A stretch of DNA of 64,000 nucleotides from Syncephalis plumigaleata. Taxonomy: Eukaryota; Zoopagomycota; Zoopagomycetes; Zoopagales; Piptocephalidaceae. A program made the translations under genes and the position numbers. Below, piece by piece: positions 15,513 through 28,253 of this stretch. The stretch is taken from assembly GCA_025201365.1 (NCBI GenBank), contig JAIXMF010000001.1:682001-746000 (forward strand). The letters run 5' to 3'. Position 1 is the stretch's first letter. Each line of letters begins with the position of its first letter. The notes under the pieces are model-generated. The model saw nothing but the letters and a program-made list of their open reading frames with translations, made no database searches and was not told where the DNA came from.

Positions 15513-16324
15513 ATGTTCGCTGCTGCTCGTCTATTACGCGCTCCTATTCTACGTGCTTCGGGTAAGTTCAGCCGTTATTGCAGTTGTAGTATCCTCTCTC
15601 CTATAAGATAGCTAATATGAATGCTTTACTGCTATTATTACTACTACTATTACTACCATTCCGATGACTACCTGTAGCGGCACGTGTATTTGCGCGTTCC
15701 TATGCCGCTGAAGCTGCTGGTGGCTCGTCCGGTCAACTAGTGCTCAACTTTTTGTTGCCACACGAAGTAAGTTAACCACACATAGTCACCATAAATAGGG
15801 TTACTCATAGTCTATATCGACTACTAGGTGATTTGCGAGAAACAAGCTGTCAACTTGGTGAATATCGCTAGTACCAGTGGTGATATGGGTATCTTGGCCG
15901 ATCACGTTCCTACTATTCAACAATTGCGTCCAGGTATTCTTGAAGTAGTAAAGGCTGAAGGAACACAAAAATGGTTCGGTAAGGATCGCGTAATAGTAAT
16001 AATCTATTAGTTAGTTAATTAACTGGTGGATATTTAGTGAGCGGTGGTTTCGCCATTGTCAATGATGACTCTAGTCTTAACATTAATGCCGTGGAAGCAT
16101 TCAAATTGGATGACTTTAGCCCTGAAGTAAGCATATTATACGCGTTCATCTACATCGTATTAGTTACTCATATTGTATTTCATTACATTTAGGCTATTCG
16201 TGACAATCTTGCTGCTGCACAACGTGCCGTGTCAGCCGGTGGTTCCGAGCAAGATGTGGCTAATGCCAAGATTGAAGTTGAAGTACTCGAGGCTCTTCAG
16301 GCAGCAGTTGGCAAGTCAGCCTAA
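15513..16324 (+). CDS. ATP16: mitochondrial F1 ATP synthase subunit delta (bacterial epsilon type)
   Basis: Central-stalk subunit of F1, linking gamma to the c-ring. Five exons with 60-120-nt introns. A basic presequence (MFAAARLLRAPILR, then ARVFARSYAAEAAG) is followed by the beta-sandwich domain: LVLNFLLPHEVICEKQAVNL, SGDMGILADHVPTIQQLRPG and VSGGFAIVNDDSSLNINAVE, all typical of the delta/epsilon family. The helical C-terminal part has IRDNLAAAQRAVSAGGSEQD and KIEVEVLEALQAAVG, ending KSA. Total about 165 residues, normal for the fungal protein. No frame breaks found. Paired head-to-head with the beta gene. Confidence 0.92.
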
Positions 16325-16766
16325 ACTTCTAATCACTCTTTATACTCTCCCTTCAAGCATGTTGCAGTCCATATGGCGGTGCATACACTTGCACGTACAC
16401 ATACGTACACGTATGCTATTATTCCATTTCGTAGATAGTTCAATCGATGAAGGAATAAATATTGATTTGGCGATTTATAAGACATCTATCCATCTACGCA
16501 ATATCCGAATGTCACGTGTTATCTAATGGTTGTAGGAGATGACGTTTTCTCTCGTTTCTCTTTTTTTCATTAGGATTACCACATCACATGCTGGTACATG
16601 GTATCATTTCTGTGTATCTCTCCATGTTGCTTAGCAGCTGTTATCGTTTCTACGCTTTTCTTTTCCAAATAGTCACGGTAAACCATTGGTTCTAGGTGGA
16701 ATATCTCATATTTCATTAGAATATCGTCCAATTTCCCGTATACAACATCGAACATTATCGTCAACT
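16325..16766. other. intergenic, 442 bp
   Basis: Spacer between the F1 delta stop and the next plus-strand start; no separate gene is supported. A 5' exon encoding a mitochondrial presequence for the folylpolyglutamate synthase could lie here but I could not define one. Confidence 0.3.
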
Positions 16767-17416
16767 ATGGAGCGTGACTACGAGGTATATATACGAGTAA
16801 TTGACTACTACCATAACATATTTATATATAACTCTATTGACTTCTAAACACTATGACTAGAGTGCGATATCAAAGTTAAACTCATTGCAAAGTAATGCGG
16901 CTGTCATTGCTGCTTTACGTAAAGCAGGTCCCTCTATGAACAATCTTAGTATGCCGGAAATACACCACTTTATACGAAAGATGGGCTATCAGTAAGATTA
17001 TCTGATATGGCATTTATACAACCATTTAATAACTAGACATGCACTCGTTGATATAAAGCTGGAGGATCTAAACCGTCTAAATGCCGTTCATATTGCAGGC
17101 ACCAAGGGTAAAGGATCGGTGTGTGCCATGTGTGAATCAATCCTACGTCAATTGAAGCATCCCAATGGTGAACCATTACGCGTTGGTAAGTCGTGTTAAG
17201 CATAGTTAATCGATTATTATGTACATGCTCACTAATAATTCATTATTACAACGTGATACAGGTCTATTCACTTCACCTCATTTGATAGAGGTACGCGAGC
17301 GTATTCGAATTAATGGCCGACCATTATCACGCGATCAATTCTCGAAATACTTTTACGAATGCTGGGATCGACTAGAATCGGTAATGTAGTTTAATTGCGA
17401 AGCATCAAGAATGCTA

Positions 17417-17447
<31 letters not shown>

Positions 17448-18994
17448 CTGACTGAATAATATAGAATGAGCATACGATTGTTGATGAACGATTTGCATCG
17501 AAGCCAACCTATTTCCGCTATCTTACACTAATGGCTATACACACATTCTTACAAGAAAAGGTATGCATTGATGTATATATATAGTAGCAATATTGCTTAT
17601 TCCATCTATCTAGGTTGATGTAGCTATTATGGAAGTAGGTGTTGGTGGTGCCTACGATTCTACCAATGCTATTCCACAACCTGTTGTATGTGGTATCACT
17701 TCACTCGGTCTTGATCATCAAGCAGTACTTGGTCATACTCTGGCTGAGATTGCATGGCACAAAGCAGGTATCGCCAAGGTAAGTAATATATTCATTTATG
17801 TCATTCTAGATTAATATAATAATATATCATCCACCTTATTAGCCTAATGTTCCTTTATTTACAGCACCTCAATCGGATGATGCAATGACTGTTATTAAGG
17901 AACGAGCAGTAGAAGCTAAGGTAAACTCATACTAATGAATACTGATACTATCAATACTTTATTAATTGATCGATAATTATTGTTCACTATTAGACAAATG
18001 TATCCGTTGTTAAGGATATTAGAGAGTATTCAAATCAATTCACATTAGGTAATCAATAGAATAGAAAGCCATCTACATTACTAATATTACCATTTATTAT
18101 CAGGTGTAGATGGTGCTCATCAATGGGTGAATGCATCGGTGGCAATGGCCGTATGTGATTGTTGGTCAAGGCGTATGCTTGATAAGCCACTCGTACTATT
18201 GGATAATTGTATAACTGATGAGGCACAACATGGATTACAAGTTGCTAGTTGGCCAGGTCGTGCTCAAACCCTCGAATTATCACAGGAATACGGAAAGGAG
18301 ACTGGCTACTAGATGGTGCTCATACTCGTGAAAGTATGGAGGTAAGCAATAATAATAATTATACAGATATACTTGTTTATTGATCTATTCTAATTATCAT
18401 TTGTATAATAATCAGGTATGCATACAATGGTATCGTAATATATGCGTAAAGCAGGAAGCTACAACGCAACAAGATCATCCAACACGGTAAATATCTATAT
18501 AACTTGTCATTATTATTATAACTACTAATGATGCTTACTAGTATATTAATATTTAATTGTACACATCAACGTGAAGCACGTCATCTAATGGAGGAGATCA
18601 TTCGTATTCATCGTGAATTCCCCTTCTCTGCTGTTATTTTCTGTTCAAATGTCATCTATAGTGCAACATCAAAGATGCGAGGTAATTTTACCTGGATGTC
18701 ATTGACTATTACTGATTATGCTGATTTGCTAGATTCCAAAATACACCATTAGAGATTGATGACAAGTTAACGCAACAGCATGAGTGTGCTGATATCTGGT
18801 CGGCTCAAGAATCTGCCACTACGCATCAGCAAGCAAAGATCCACGTTAAAGCATCGGTAGAAGAAGCGGTTCAAGTGGCACAATCTATTATTAAGCAAAC
18901 TGGACACGGCACCATTCTTGTCACGGGCAGTCTTCACCTAGTTGGTAATACTATGATGATTCTAGGCCGCACTGTTGAAACTGAATTTCCTTAA
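16767..18994 (+). CDS. folylpolyglutamate synthase
   Basis: Adds gamma-glutamyl residues to folates so they are retained and used by one-carbon enzymes. About eleven small exons. Motifs in order: the P-loop [104 protein letters not shown] and, near the C-terminus, [16 protein letters not shown]. All match FPGS. The frame breaks by one base near 18286 (just before the LDGAHT block) and near 18733 (exon junction). The start MERDYE gives the shorter cytosolic-like form; a mitochondrial form would need an upstream exon. Its 3' end is only 107 bp from the convergent ABCD gene. Confidence 0.92.
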
Positions 18995-19101
18995 TTTAAT
19001 AAATAAATAAACAAACAGAGCTATTGTGGATTTATACCAATGTAAATAACATTGAGATAACCAGGTCATTATTAAACAATCATGCTTTATTATAGAAACA
19101 T

Positions 19102-21898
19102 TTACGCCTGTCTAGTGGCTTGTAGTGCACGTAACTCTTCAAGACGTGCCTCCAGTTTTGGTACTTCGACCAACTTGTGTTCAATCTATCATCGAGATAT
19201 TAATAAGCATGTCATCATCATGTCTAGCACAATTATTTACCTGTTGTTTCTCCTCTTGTAATTGAAGACGACGTTCCGCATCCAATTTCGTAAATACGTA
19301 GCCACCTTGTCCGTCGTATTGTAGAATGAAGTTGTGATACTTCCAGAGTGATGCACGATGCGACACGGTCATTAACGTAATACCCAATTCTATCAATATT
19401 ATCACAATATTATTAACACGTCTATGTCGTCTATATTCACTACTTACCCGTGGCGTGTGTATACATGATACGTTCAATATCCATACTGACCGCACTTGTA
19501 CCTATTGTTGATTATTAATGAGTATGTGTGTGTATGTATATGATTGATGATTCAGTATAATTCCACACTTACATTCATCAAGAATGGCATAACGTGGTCG
19601 ATGATAGAATAGACGGGCCATGGCAATCTATGGATAATAATAACAATAGTGGTTTAGTAAATGGATATCTCTATTGCTTATAGCTAGCTTCTTCACTTAC
19701 ACGTTGCTTATCACCGCCGGATAACGCATCCTTCCATTCACGCTCTGTTTCCCAGCCACCTTCACGTTCGACGATATGGCCAAGTTGCACTAGCTTGAGT
19801 ATCTCCAACAAGTCTTCATCGGTTACTCCACCTATTCATAAAATATATGAGTAAAATTACTGTATACATATACATATACAAATAACTTACGCTTCTTCAT
19901 TACATCCACTGTATGGGGATAGATAATCCTATAATAGATGGTGCATTGTTATATAATAAGTATCCATAGAGATTATTCAATAAATTGGTCAATACTCACT
20001 GGTCACGCAGTGTACCCAATGATAGGTAAGGCCGTTGCGGGATGTAGAACACCTTTGAGGGATCTGGCTTATGCACGGTGCCACCATAGACGGGCCATAG
20101 TCCACCGAGAATACGGAACAACGAACTCTTGCCACAGCCATTGGGTCCGACAATGAGTAGATGCATGCCAGGACGTACGTGGAAGCTAAGTTCCTTGACA
20201 AGTACATCGCCATTAGGTGACACGATGGGCACGTCGGTGAATTCAATAGTGTCACTCTCGACGACTACACCGCGTGAGTTCAACACGCGAGCATTCTCGG
20301 TAGTTGTACCCGATGACACGAGTGTCTTTTGGAATTGTCCCTTCTTTACGTCGTCGAATACTTCGAGTAGTTCCGCTACACGGGAGGTGTAACCGGCAAG
20401 TTCCGTGATTTCCTTGTAGGAATACATGATACGACCAAAGGCATCGGACGAGTTAAGTAGCAAGCGTCGATTCGTGACAAAGCCTTGCGTACGCATACCA
20501 AGATCAGGTCCTGCCTCGCGACCCTTCAATGGCATAAATACTGGAATGGCGCAGGTGACGAGACCCATGGCACCCCAGAAGTATTTGATGATAAAGTCCT
20601 CCATCATACCGTGTAGAATACGTGTACGGAAGATACGATTAACATGGCGAATCAGATTGAAGTAAGCACGATCGAGTACGTTCTTTTCAATTTCATGTCC
20701 ACCGTATAACGCGATTTCCTCGGCATTCTCGATAACACGCGAATGACGGAAGCGTAACTCACCCTATATATATATGTATGTATATAGATAAGCATCTAGT
20801 AGTATTATATGCTAAATGCAAACACGCGCGTATTAATTACCTCTAGACGCTGCTCTTCCGCAACCATTTTACCGAATTTCGGTGTCAATACACGAAGTAC
20901 CCAGGCGGAAAAGTGAACGACAATGTTGGCCAAGAACAAGAACGACCGCCTACATTCTGACGTAGTTGATAATTATAAATAAAGATGTCCAGCAATGGTT
21001 TGGCCAAATTAGAGTAGATTTCCGCCAATGATTGACAGAACTTTTGCACATCCACTGTAACACATCTAGATGTATTGCATTACAAATGGTTAATTATTTG
21101 TAATGAGTATTTACTACTAGCAACCTTACTGATCGGCATTCTTTATACGGTCATCCAAGTTGCTTATCGTGTAGAATGTCATATCCGACAAGTAACGATC
21201 GTGAATGTAGCTCGTTAATCGCGAACGGAATTGAATGGCCAACTTGCTTTGCATAAAGGATAGCATACTATTGGTGTAGGTTGCAGGAATGGCTACACCC
21301 ATCCACCACATGATACCCGTGAGGAAGTCCTTACCACGACCACGTACCTATTAATAATGCGATATGCGTTAGATGAACTTATACTGAATAATAGAAGCGA
21401 ATATTGCTTCTTGCTAGAGTGTTACACGTACCAATGCACTAACAATACGACCATCCAATGAAGCAATGTATACGGAGAGAATAGTACGGAACACTAGCAG
21501 TAGCAGTTAGAAGGATATGCACAACATTAGCAATACTGGTTATCACACTTACCAAGGAATGCCGAGTGAAGCATCAACATCCAGAATTCTTTCGATTTGA
21601 CACCAGGGATAATAATACGTAATAGATATTGTAGGCGTTCCAAAAAGATCATATCCACCTCGGCCCGGTTTCCCTTCTTCGATGGCGAGCTAATACGATT
21701 GACTCGACCGGCAGCAATATCATTTTCCCGTGCTTCTCGACGACGCTTAGCAGCCTGATGCGAACGTTGAATACGTATACCGAGTATTGCTACAATGGCA
21801 ATGTAGATGGCACGACGTGCTCGCGGATCAGACAGACCATGTAGGAACTGAGCCGTAAGGTCCTGGAATGAACCAGGCTTAGAGAACACGGCTGGCAT
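19102..21898 (-). CDS. peroxisomal ABC half-transporter, ABCD family (ALDP/Pxa type)
   Basis: Imports very-long-chain or other fatty acyl-CoAs into peroxisomes for beta-oxidation, as a dimer of half-transporters. The N-terminal region has a helix [17 protein letters not shown] and the family block [11 protein letters not shown]. The membrane domain includes [20 protein letters not shown] with YIHDRYL (the ALDP TNS...LxxxFR..L pattern) and the EEA-like motif [18 protein letters not shown]. The nucleotide-binding domain has Walker [10 protein letters not shown], then [17 protein letters not shown], a D-loop/H-loop region and a tail coiled coil ([11 protein letters not shown]). About nine exons. 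A one-base frame break lies near 20945 (before [14 protein letters not shown]). The ATG at 21898 is the first in frame; an upstream 5'-UTR intron ends near 21917. Confidence 0.92.
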
Positions 21899-22562
21899 AC
21901 TAGCAAGGAGCACTTTTCTGCAATAATAACGACGATATCACGCAACTGGTTAATAATAGTAATGACGAAAGCAAGGATAATAACAGCGAAAGAGCTATGA
22001 CATAGACAACACGTATATGCACTCACTCACTCACACCTATATACCAAATAAGAAGAGGAAGAAGGGGAATAAGTATAGTCGTAGTAATAGGCAATAGATG
22101 TATTTCAATAGTATGAAAATAGGAGAGGCTACTACTATTCGTTGTTGCTAACGTAGTAGTAGCGGTAGTAGTAATAAGTCGATTGATTGATTGATTTGGA
22201 TGGAGATGAATTCACTATTTTTGTGTGTGTGTGTGTGAGTACGGAAGCATAATAGCCGATAATCACCGACATTGTACAAGTTAACCATTTGTCTAATTAC
22301 ACGTGATCTAACTAATAGTCATTACTATTAGTAGTGATGACGATGATAATACACATTTGAAACTGTTTTAAACAATTAGCATAAAATAAAAGGTTTCAAG
22401 TTGACGTCATTCGTGTTTCGATAAAGTTGCACATATTTAAACGAAGCAAATCAAGGCAAGTGAAAAAGAAGACAGGAAAGCTTAGCCACATCATTCAACT
22501 AATTCTTATTCTACTCTCGTCTTGTATTTGTCTCTATTATCTTGCGTGATCATCACTTCAAC
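21899..22562. promoter_or_regulatory. divergent intergenic region, ABCD / small membrane protein
   Basis: 664 bp between divergent starts, with a TAG/GTA-triplet stretch (about 22145-22175) and a short GT run (about 22219-22236). The left part probably contains a 5'-UTR intron of the ABCD gene. Confidence 0.35.
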
Positions 22563-22934
22563 ATGTTGCGTACTGCTGCACTCGTTCGTCAGCGTCCAGG
22601 TTTGATGCAAATACGACGCCTTGCTAGTTCGCAGCCTCAATTCCGTCCGCATCTACCGGATATGTGGAAGGACGCCAATCGAACATCACCCTTGAAGCAA
22701 GGCTCGTTTAATAAGCGACGATTTGCCGGTCATCCCGAGATCTTTATCGCTTTAGGTTGCGTTGCCTATGCTGGTTTTGTAGGCACCGCCTTATGCTTAA
22801 TAAATCGTCAGCTGGTGAAGTACGAGTGCCATTATGGTCTAGAATCTGGGCACCTGCCGAGTCAGGATATCAGAAGATGGGCGATGAAGCCGGCACCACG
22901 CTTACTACGAACATCTAATCTAGAATTGAGATGA
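22563..22934 (+). CDS. small mitochondrial-like single-pass membrane protein, 123 aa
   Basis: I do not recognise the family. Single exon, ATG at 22563 to TGA. The first 30 residues are basic, lack acidic residues and are rich in R, L and Q (MLRTAALVRQRPGLMQIRRL), typical of a mitochondrial presequence. A single hydrophobic segment follows, HPEIFIALGCVAYAGFVGTA (about residues 60-80), then a hydrophilic tail. The HP-hydrophobic-helix layout is reminiscent of small respiratory-chain accessory subunits (for example the NDUFA4/MLRQ type), but no diagnostic residues confirm this. The gene is divergent from the ABCD gene. Confidence 0.55.
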   Translation: MLRTAALVRQRPGLMQIRRLASSQPQFRPHLPDMWKDANRTSPLKQGSFNKRRFAGHPEIFIALGCVAYAGFVGTALCLINRQLVKYECHYGLESGHLPSQDIRRWAMKPAPRLLRTSNLELR

Positions 22935-23503
22935 GATGAGATGTACATACGTATGTACGCGTGTATGTAACTACTTTGATATGTGAATAACAAGCAACAC
23001 GTATACTATCCTTACATTTATCATACAAATGAACATTGATAGTCTAGTGTTATTCATTCTACTTCATTTCACTCTGTATATAGTCATTAAATCCAGTTTA
23101 AACCTATCATACATATGTGCGTGTTTACAATCTATAACAAATGCGTAAAAGTGTTCAACTTTTACGGTCACAATTCAATGAGCGAATGACAAACTAGTAA
23201 TTGATGATCACATAAAATGCCCATGGAAATATTCTCCAAGCACATTAATGTTTTGCTTTCCTTACTTTGTCAATCAATTACAACAACAATTACAACAACA
23301 ATAGCAGCAGTAGCAGCAGCAACAGCAGTAGCAACTATTACCCCTTTTCTCCCATCTTCTTACTCTTACTATTCCTCTGTAAACATATATATATACACAC
23401 TATTTGATTGCGTACTTGCACAACTTCTCTACCAGCATCGTTACTCTTTTCACTATACGCTTAGCTTCTATTAGTAGTAGTTTGCCAAACCGTCACATCA
23501 ATA
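22935..23503. other. intergenic, 569 bp
   Basis: AT-rich spacer; CAA/CAG-type triplet runs at about 23278-23335 give a misleading open frame. A pyrimidine-rich leader precedes the ClpX start. Confidence 0.3.
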
Positions 23504-26071
23504 ATGATGTTAGCAGCACGTTCTATAAAGCGACATCTGGTACTTGGTCTTCATCGTAGACCTGCCATTACTACTAGTATGACAAAGGGATCACCATCTC
23601 GTCTAGCAATTACTCGCACGTATCTACGTCCCTCGTTAGTTGCATCGAATATTAGACCTACTCAGATACTATGTCGAGGCAATGAGACAGACACTGATCC
23701 CACTGATTTACCATCACCGTTTAACGATTCAGTTCGTACTCCCTCTACTAAGAAGAGTAGTAATGGAGGCAATGGTGGCAATGGAGGAGGAGGAGGAGGC
23801 AATAGTGGTAGTGGTAATCCACTCAGTATCATACGTCGTCAATGGCAGAGATTGAAGGCGAGGGTGCATGGTCCTCGGTACTTGCCAATCCACGCATGGT
23901 AACTATAGTATCATCATTATTGTTGTTACGTAATAGTTAACATGAAATACTAGATTGTTCAACATTTGAGAATATATCATAGGACAGGATCGAGCCAAGA
24001 AAGTACTAGCTGTGGCGGTATTCAATCATTATCAACGAGTACGTGCCAATCTAATGCAACGACGTATGGCTGAACTACAACGACGACAACATATCAAGTC
24101 ATGGTGTAACGGAGCATGACGGATTCACGGCCAATATGACACCAGGATATCGTGTATCTTCAGATCCATCTACAAATCATACAACATCAAGTTCATCGCC
24201 CTTTCCTCCTGCACCAACTGCTTCCTCTTCCTCTTCTGCTTCTTCCTCACGCTTATCTTCAGCTGAGATGGCATCCATACCTAGTCAAGTAACCATGGAT
24301 GACACACGACCATGGTTAAACCCGCCTACAGCAGGACAACATATACGTGATCACAACAAGGAGAAATCATCATCGAGTACATCGCAGACACGTATGGCAG
24401 GATCATTCGATCCATTCGATGACATCGTCTATCCTCTAGCAAGCAAACAAGTTGGCTCGGTCACAATCACACGACATTATCCGGTGGTGATGGTGATATT
24501 GACATACCACAATTAGATATTAACATGCCAATATTTGATAAAAGCAACGTATTACTATTGGGACCTACAGGATCTGGTAAAACTTTATTGGCCAAGACCT
24601 TGGCTCAGATATTACGTGTTCCATTCAGTATATCCGATGCCACACCATTGACACAAGCGGGTTATGTCGGTGAAGACGTGGAACAAGTGATCCAGCGTCT
24701 ACTACAAAGTTGCGATTACGATGTGCAACGCGCTGAACAAGGCATTGTATTTATTGATGAAATCGATAAATTGGCCAAACGACCGGATGCCGTTTCATTA
24801 TCGAAGGATGTGTCGGGTGAAGGTGTACAACAAGCCTTGCTAAAGATGCTAGAAGGCTCTATCGTAAGCGTACCGGATAAGGGTAATGGTATGCCAGGAC
24901 CACCAGCGCCACCATCACCACCATCCTCTATGAGTGGTATACCACCCATTGGATCTAGTGATCATCATGGCTCAGGCAATGGTGGCATCCTAGGAAGAGG
25001 TCCACCTGGTGGTATGGGCGGCAATGGTGGACCTGGATCATCTTCAATGGCACCTAGAAATGGCGATACCATCCAGGTAGACACGAGTAATATACTATTC
25101 ATCGTTAGCGGTGCCTTTATTGGACTAGACAAACTAGTGTTGGATCGTGTGGCACGAGGAGTAAGTGGCCATTATTACTATGACTATTATCGTAATGGTT
25201 AATGTTTATATATAATGATTAGTCGATTGGATTTGAAGCTACCATTAGAAGTAAAAAGGATGATAGTCAAGCTATTTCAGAATCATTTAGAAAGTCATCA
25301 TCATCATCATCATCCTATACAAATAGTAGCAATGAAGGTATAGAGAATCCATTAAGTCTAGTGGAACCAGTTGGTAAGTAAAGCAAACAATAATATCTTC
25401 ATTACAACATGATAACCCTAAATGATGAAATATCCCGCATTAGATCTCGTTAAATATGGTCTCATCCTGAGTTTGTGGGCCGATTACCCGTGGTAGCCAG
25501 TGTTAATCAACTAACGGAGGATGCCCTAATACGCGTATTATGCGAACCACGTAATGCTCTCATTAAACAATACGAGTATTTGTTCGGTTTGAATACAGTT
25601 CAGCTACGAGTGACACAGAAAGCATTACGCTCTATTGCTCGTCAATCCATCGAGAAACAAACGGTGCACGTGGACTACGTCGTATTATGGTGAGTCTTTA
25701 GTAGTAGTAGTAGTAGTAGTATAAGTTAATTATAAATACTAATGTGAGTGTATATTATACAATTAATAGGAAACTATCCTATTAGAACCCATGTATGATG
25801 CACCTGGATCATCCATTCGTTATGTTGTTGTCGATGAAGCAGCCGCTAATCGATTACGCGCACCACTTTACTTTGCACGAGGTGAAGAGGTTGCAGTAGA
25901 GCGTGCTATGCTAGAAAACGACACGTCTACAGAGACGAATGAGTGACATCATCGACAAATGGTACTACTAATAATAACAGTAGTAAATCATCACAACGAG
26001 GTCGTCCTAGATCATCACAGCCAGCAGCAACAGCAAACCACGCTTCTCGTGAAAGAGCTGCCGTAATTTAG
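23504..26071 (+). CDS. mitochondrial ATP-dependent unfoldase ClpX
   Basis: AAA+ unfoldase of the mitochondrial matrix. Starts [19 protein letters not shown] (presequence) and has no visible C4 zinc domain. Family order: [40 protein letters not shown], a Ser/Thr-rich insert, Walker [35 protein letters not shown], Walker [68 protein letters not shown], then the sensor-2 box [10 protein letters not shown] and [17 protein letters not shown] roughly 60-residue Gly/Pro-rich insert replaces the RKH-loop position. Seven frame breaks are needed (about 23891, 23970, 24102, 24476, 25466, 25663, 25943), so the protein must be reconstructed. If the last is ignored, the stop is near 25945 instead of 26071. 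Confidence 0.88.
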
Positions 26072-26652
26072 ATGGTCTCTCCTTCTTATTTCTATCATTT
26101 TGTTTTCTTATTGCGTTTTATTATAATTCCATTGAATGATTTTCATTAATAACTTTTCATGTTTTTATTTCGTTCATTGTTATTGCTGTGTTTAATACAG
26201 GCTTTTTCCATCCAATTTGCGCAGTTAGCCTTCTGTTTTTACGAATAAATAATAGTTAACACTATCAATAAATGATCCATTACTAATACTGAATTGTTAT
26301 TATTATCATGCTATGTTAATTGGCATTTCTATGGTACAATGTGTTAACAATTGTGATAATCTATTTATTAATAAACTGCAAATGTTAAAGATAAATGCGC
26401 AAACTGGATGGAAAAACCCTGTACGATAAATAACACCATTGAGATTGACTCATGTTATTCAATAGAATGTTTACATAGTTGACAACATTACTACAAGATA
26501 TTAATATCATTAGTTGGAGCATCTCAAACATTCATCATTTTACTTTATTAATGCAGTAACGAATAGGTCATATCACTCTTATGCTATGATGGCTATTTAG
26601 CAATGATTACTACTACTACTACTATGTTAGTACTATTCATACCCTGCTACTA
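26072..26652. other. convergent intergenic region with MITE
   Basis: 581 bp between the ClpX and eIF3h 3' ends. It contains the MITE at 26196-26423 and otherwise AT-rich spacer. Confidence 0.5.
26196..26423. mobile_element. Tc1/mariner-like MITE, copy 1 (with TA duplication)
   Basis: A 228-bp non-coding element flanked by TA on each side, with terminal inverted repeats. The left end TACAGGCTTTTTCCATCC mirrors the right end GGATGGAAAAACCCTGTA, and the TIRs extend inward through TTTGCGCA / TGCGCAAA. A second copy lies at 56042-56281 in opposite orientation: the left end here matches the reverse complement of that copy's right end over about 60 bases, and vice versa. TA target, CAG termini and small size fit a Tc1/mariner-derived MITE. 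No transposase is in the window. Confidence 0.85.
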
Positions 26653-28030
26653 TTACTGCTGTACAGCTTTCGTAGTATAAAGTCGTGTGATATTGGCACC
26701 GCTTGCATTTTCCATTTGTTTCGCAAAAGTACCCATTTGATGCGAGATCAACATCTGGTCGAGACGAGATGGCTCGGGCAATACGCGTGGTAGATCCTCC
26801 GGTTCCTCTGGTAGTAGTGACATACCAGCGGATGCACGTTCTTTGTTTTCCGCCTTACGCTTCTGTAATGCTTGCTGGATACGTTGCAAGTCGCGTTGAG
26901 CACCACGTAGCCAGTACAACCATTGACCTTGCTCGTGATGCCAGTCGTCGATACCTCGGTCAAGGACTCGATGGAATGCTCCATTCGACTGCTGTCGGCC
27001 AACTCCAATCGCACCATATCGGAAGTGATCGGTTTCTCTGTCGTGTCGAGTTCGTCGAGTAGCACTTCGGCCAAGGTCGAGTTACACACTTTGACGGGAA
27101 GTTCATCGAAGATGGTATGCGACTTGATGCCTAATTTACGCATACTATTCATTACATGCACACAATGTATAGCATTAGATTAGCTCTTGACTCATCAAAG
27201 GAGTAATAATAATAATAATAGTGGTTTTATCTTACTTGGCAGTGGTAAAGTCACGATTACGGAATGCTCGCATGAAGTTCTTACTTAGACGATAGGCACG
27301 AACATTGAAATTGCCATGTTGCGTATTAGATGTATCTAATAGTAATAGTAATAGTAATGACATGATGATTAGACTAGATTAATTACGAGATAACACGTAT
27401 TCTTCATCTACATACCATGAATGAGTACTACGCATTTCTCGCCTAATTTCTTTTGATAATCAAATTGCGTCTCAATCAACGACTGTGTAATGAATGAGCC
27501 ATGACGTGCCGATTGATACCAGCCTACAGTGTTATGATCGGCATTGACATCACGTAGTGAGCGTAGCATACCCATTTGATACATAGTAACTAAATTATAA
27601 TGATGCATGTCTATTAGTATAGATGATACATAATCGATGATGATCTTTCTCTTTTACGTACTGCTACTGCCATCATCGTGTTTACCAGATTGAGGCAGTG
27701 GGAAACAATTAGTAATCTCTAGACAACCATCGACATCTAGACCTAATAATTGTCCAGTGACTGTGCCATTATGACGTTCACGGCAGTGCTTGATAATCTT
27801 CATAACAACCTAGTGTATACGTCGTGATATAGGTAAGTATAGGATCCAGCAATAGACATATAGATTACACTTGATGAGGATCATGCCTAGCAAGTCATTT
27901 AAACCAATATACACTCGCATCAACTTACCATACCGTCCAGTTGAACGCTATCTAATACCACCTGAGCATCTTGTTCAAGATTCTCTGGCTTCATAGAAGA
28001 TGGATCTGCTAACTCGCTTCGTTTTACCAT
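26653..28030 (-). CDS. translation initiation factor eIF3 subunit h
   Basis: MPN-domain subunit of eIF3. Minus-strand exons from ATG at 28030 to TAA at 26653. Motifs: [17 protein letters not shown], the MPN region [46 protein letters not shown] and [17 protein letters not shown] (the eIF3h HDP-like block), [13 protein letters not shown], then [16 protein letters not shown]. The helical tail has [20 protein letters not shown] and [21 protein letters not shown] one-base frame break near 26955 separates these halves; correcting it gives [17 protein letters not shown]. Length about 350 residues, normal. Its start is 223 bp from the divergent TatD gene. Confidence 0.93.
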
Positions 28031-28253
28031 ATTGTCGACTGTACTGGTCGGTCTCGACACGAATCAACAAAAGTGTAAAGGTGGTGTTGAAAGTGGTGGT
28101 GGTGGTGGTTGAACGGTTAAAAAACCTGAAGAGATGAAGGAAAAAAGAACTGTACTTGCACTTTCAAAAATGCTAGTTTTTTTAACACTGTAATGTTACA
28201 ATTGTGTTGTGGTTAATTCAACAGCATCTTCTCTTTTACCGTTACTCTTGATC
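28031..28253. promoter_or_regulatory. compact bidirectional promoter, eIF3h / TatD
   Basis: 223 bp separate two divergent starts. A GGT-triplet run (about 28093-28113) lies on the eIF3h side, followed by A- and T-rich tracts. Shared regulation is inferred from spacing only. Confidence 0.5.
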
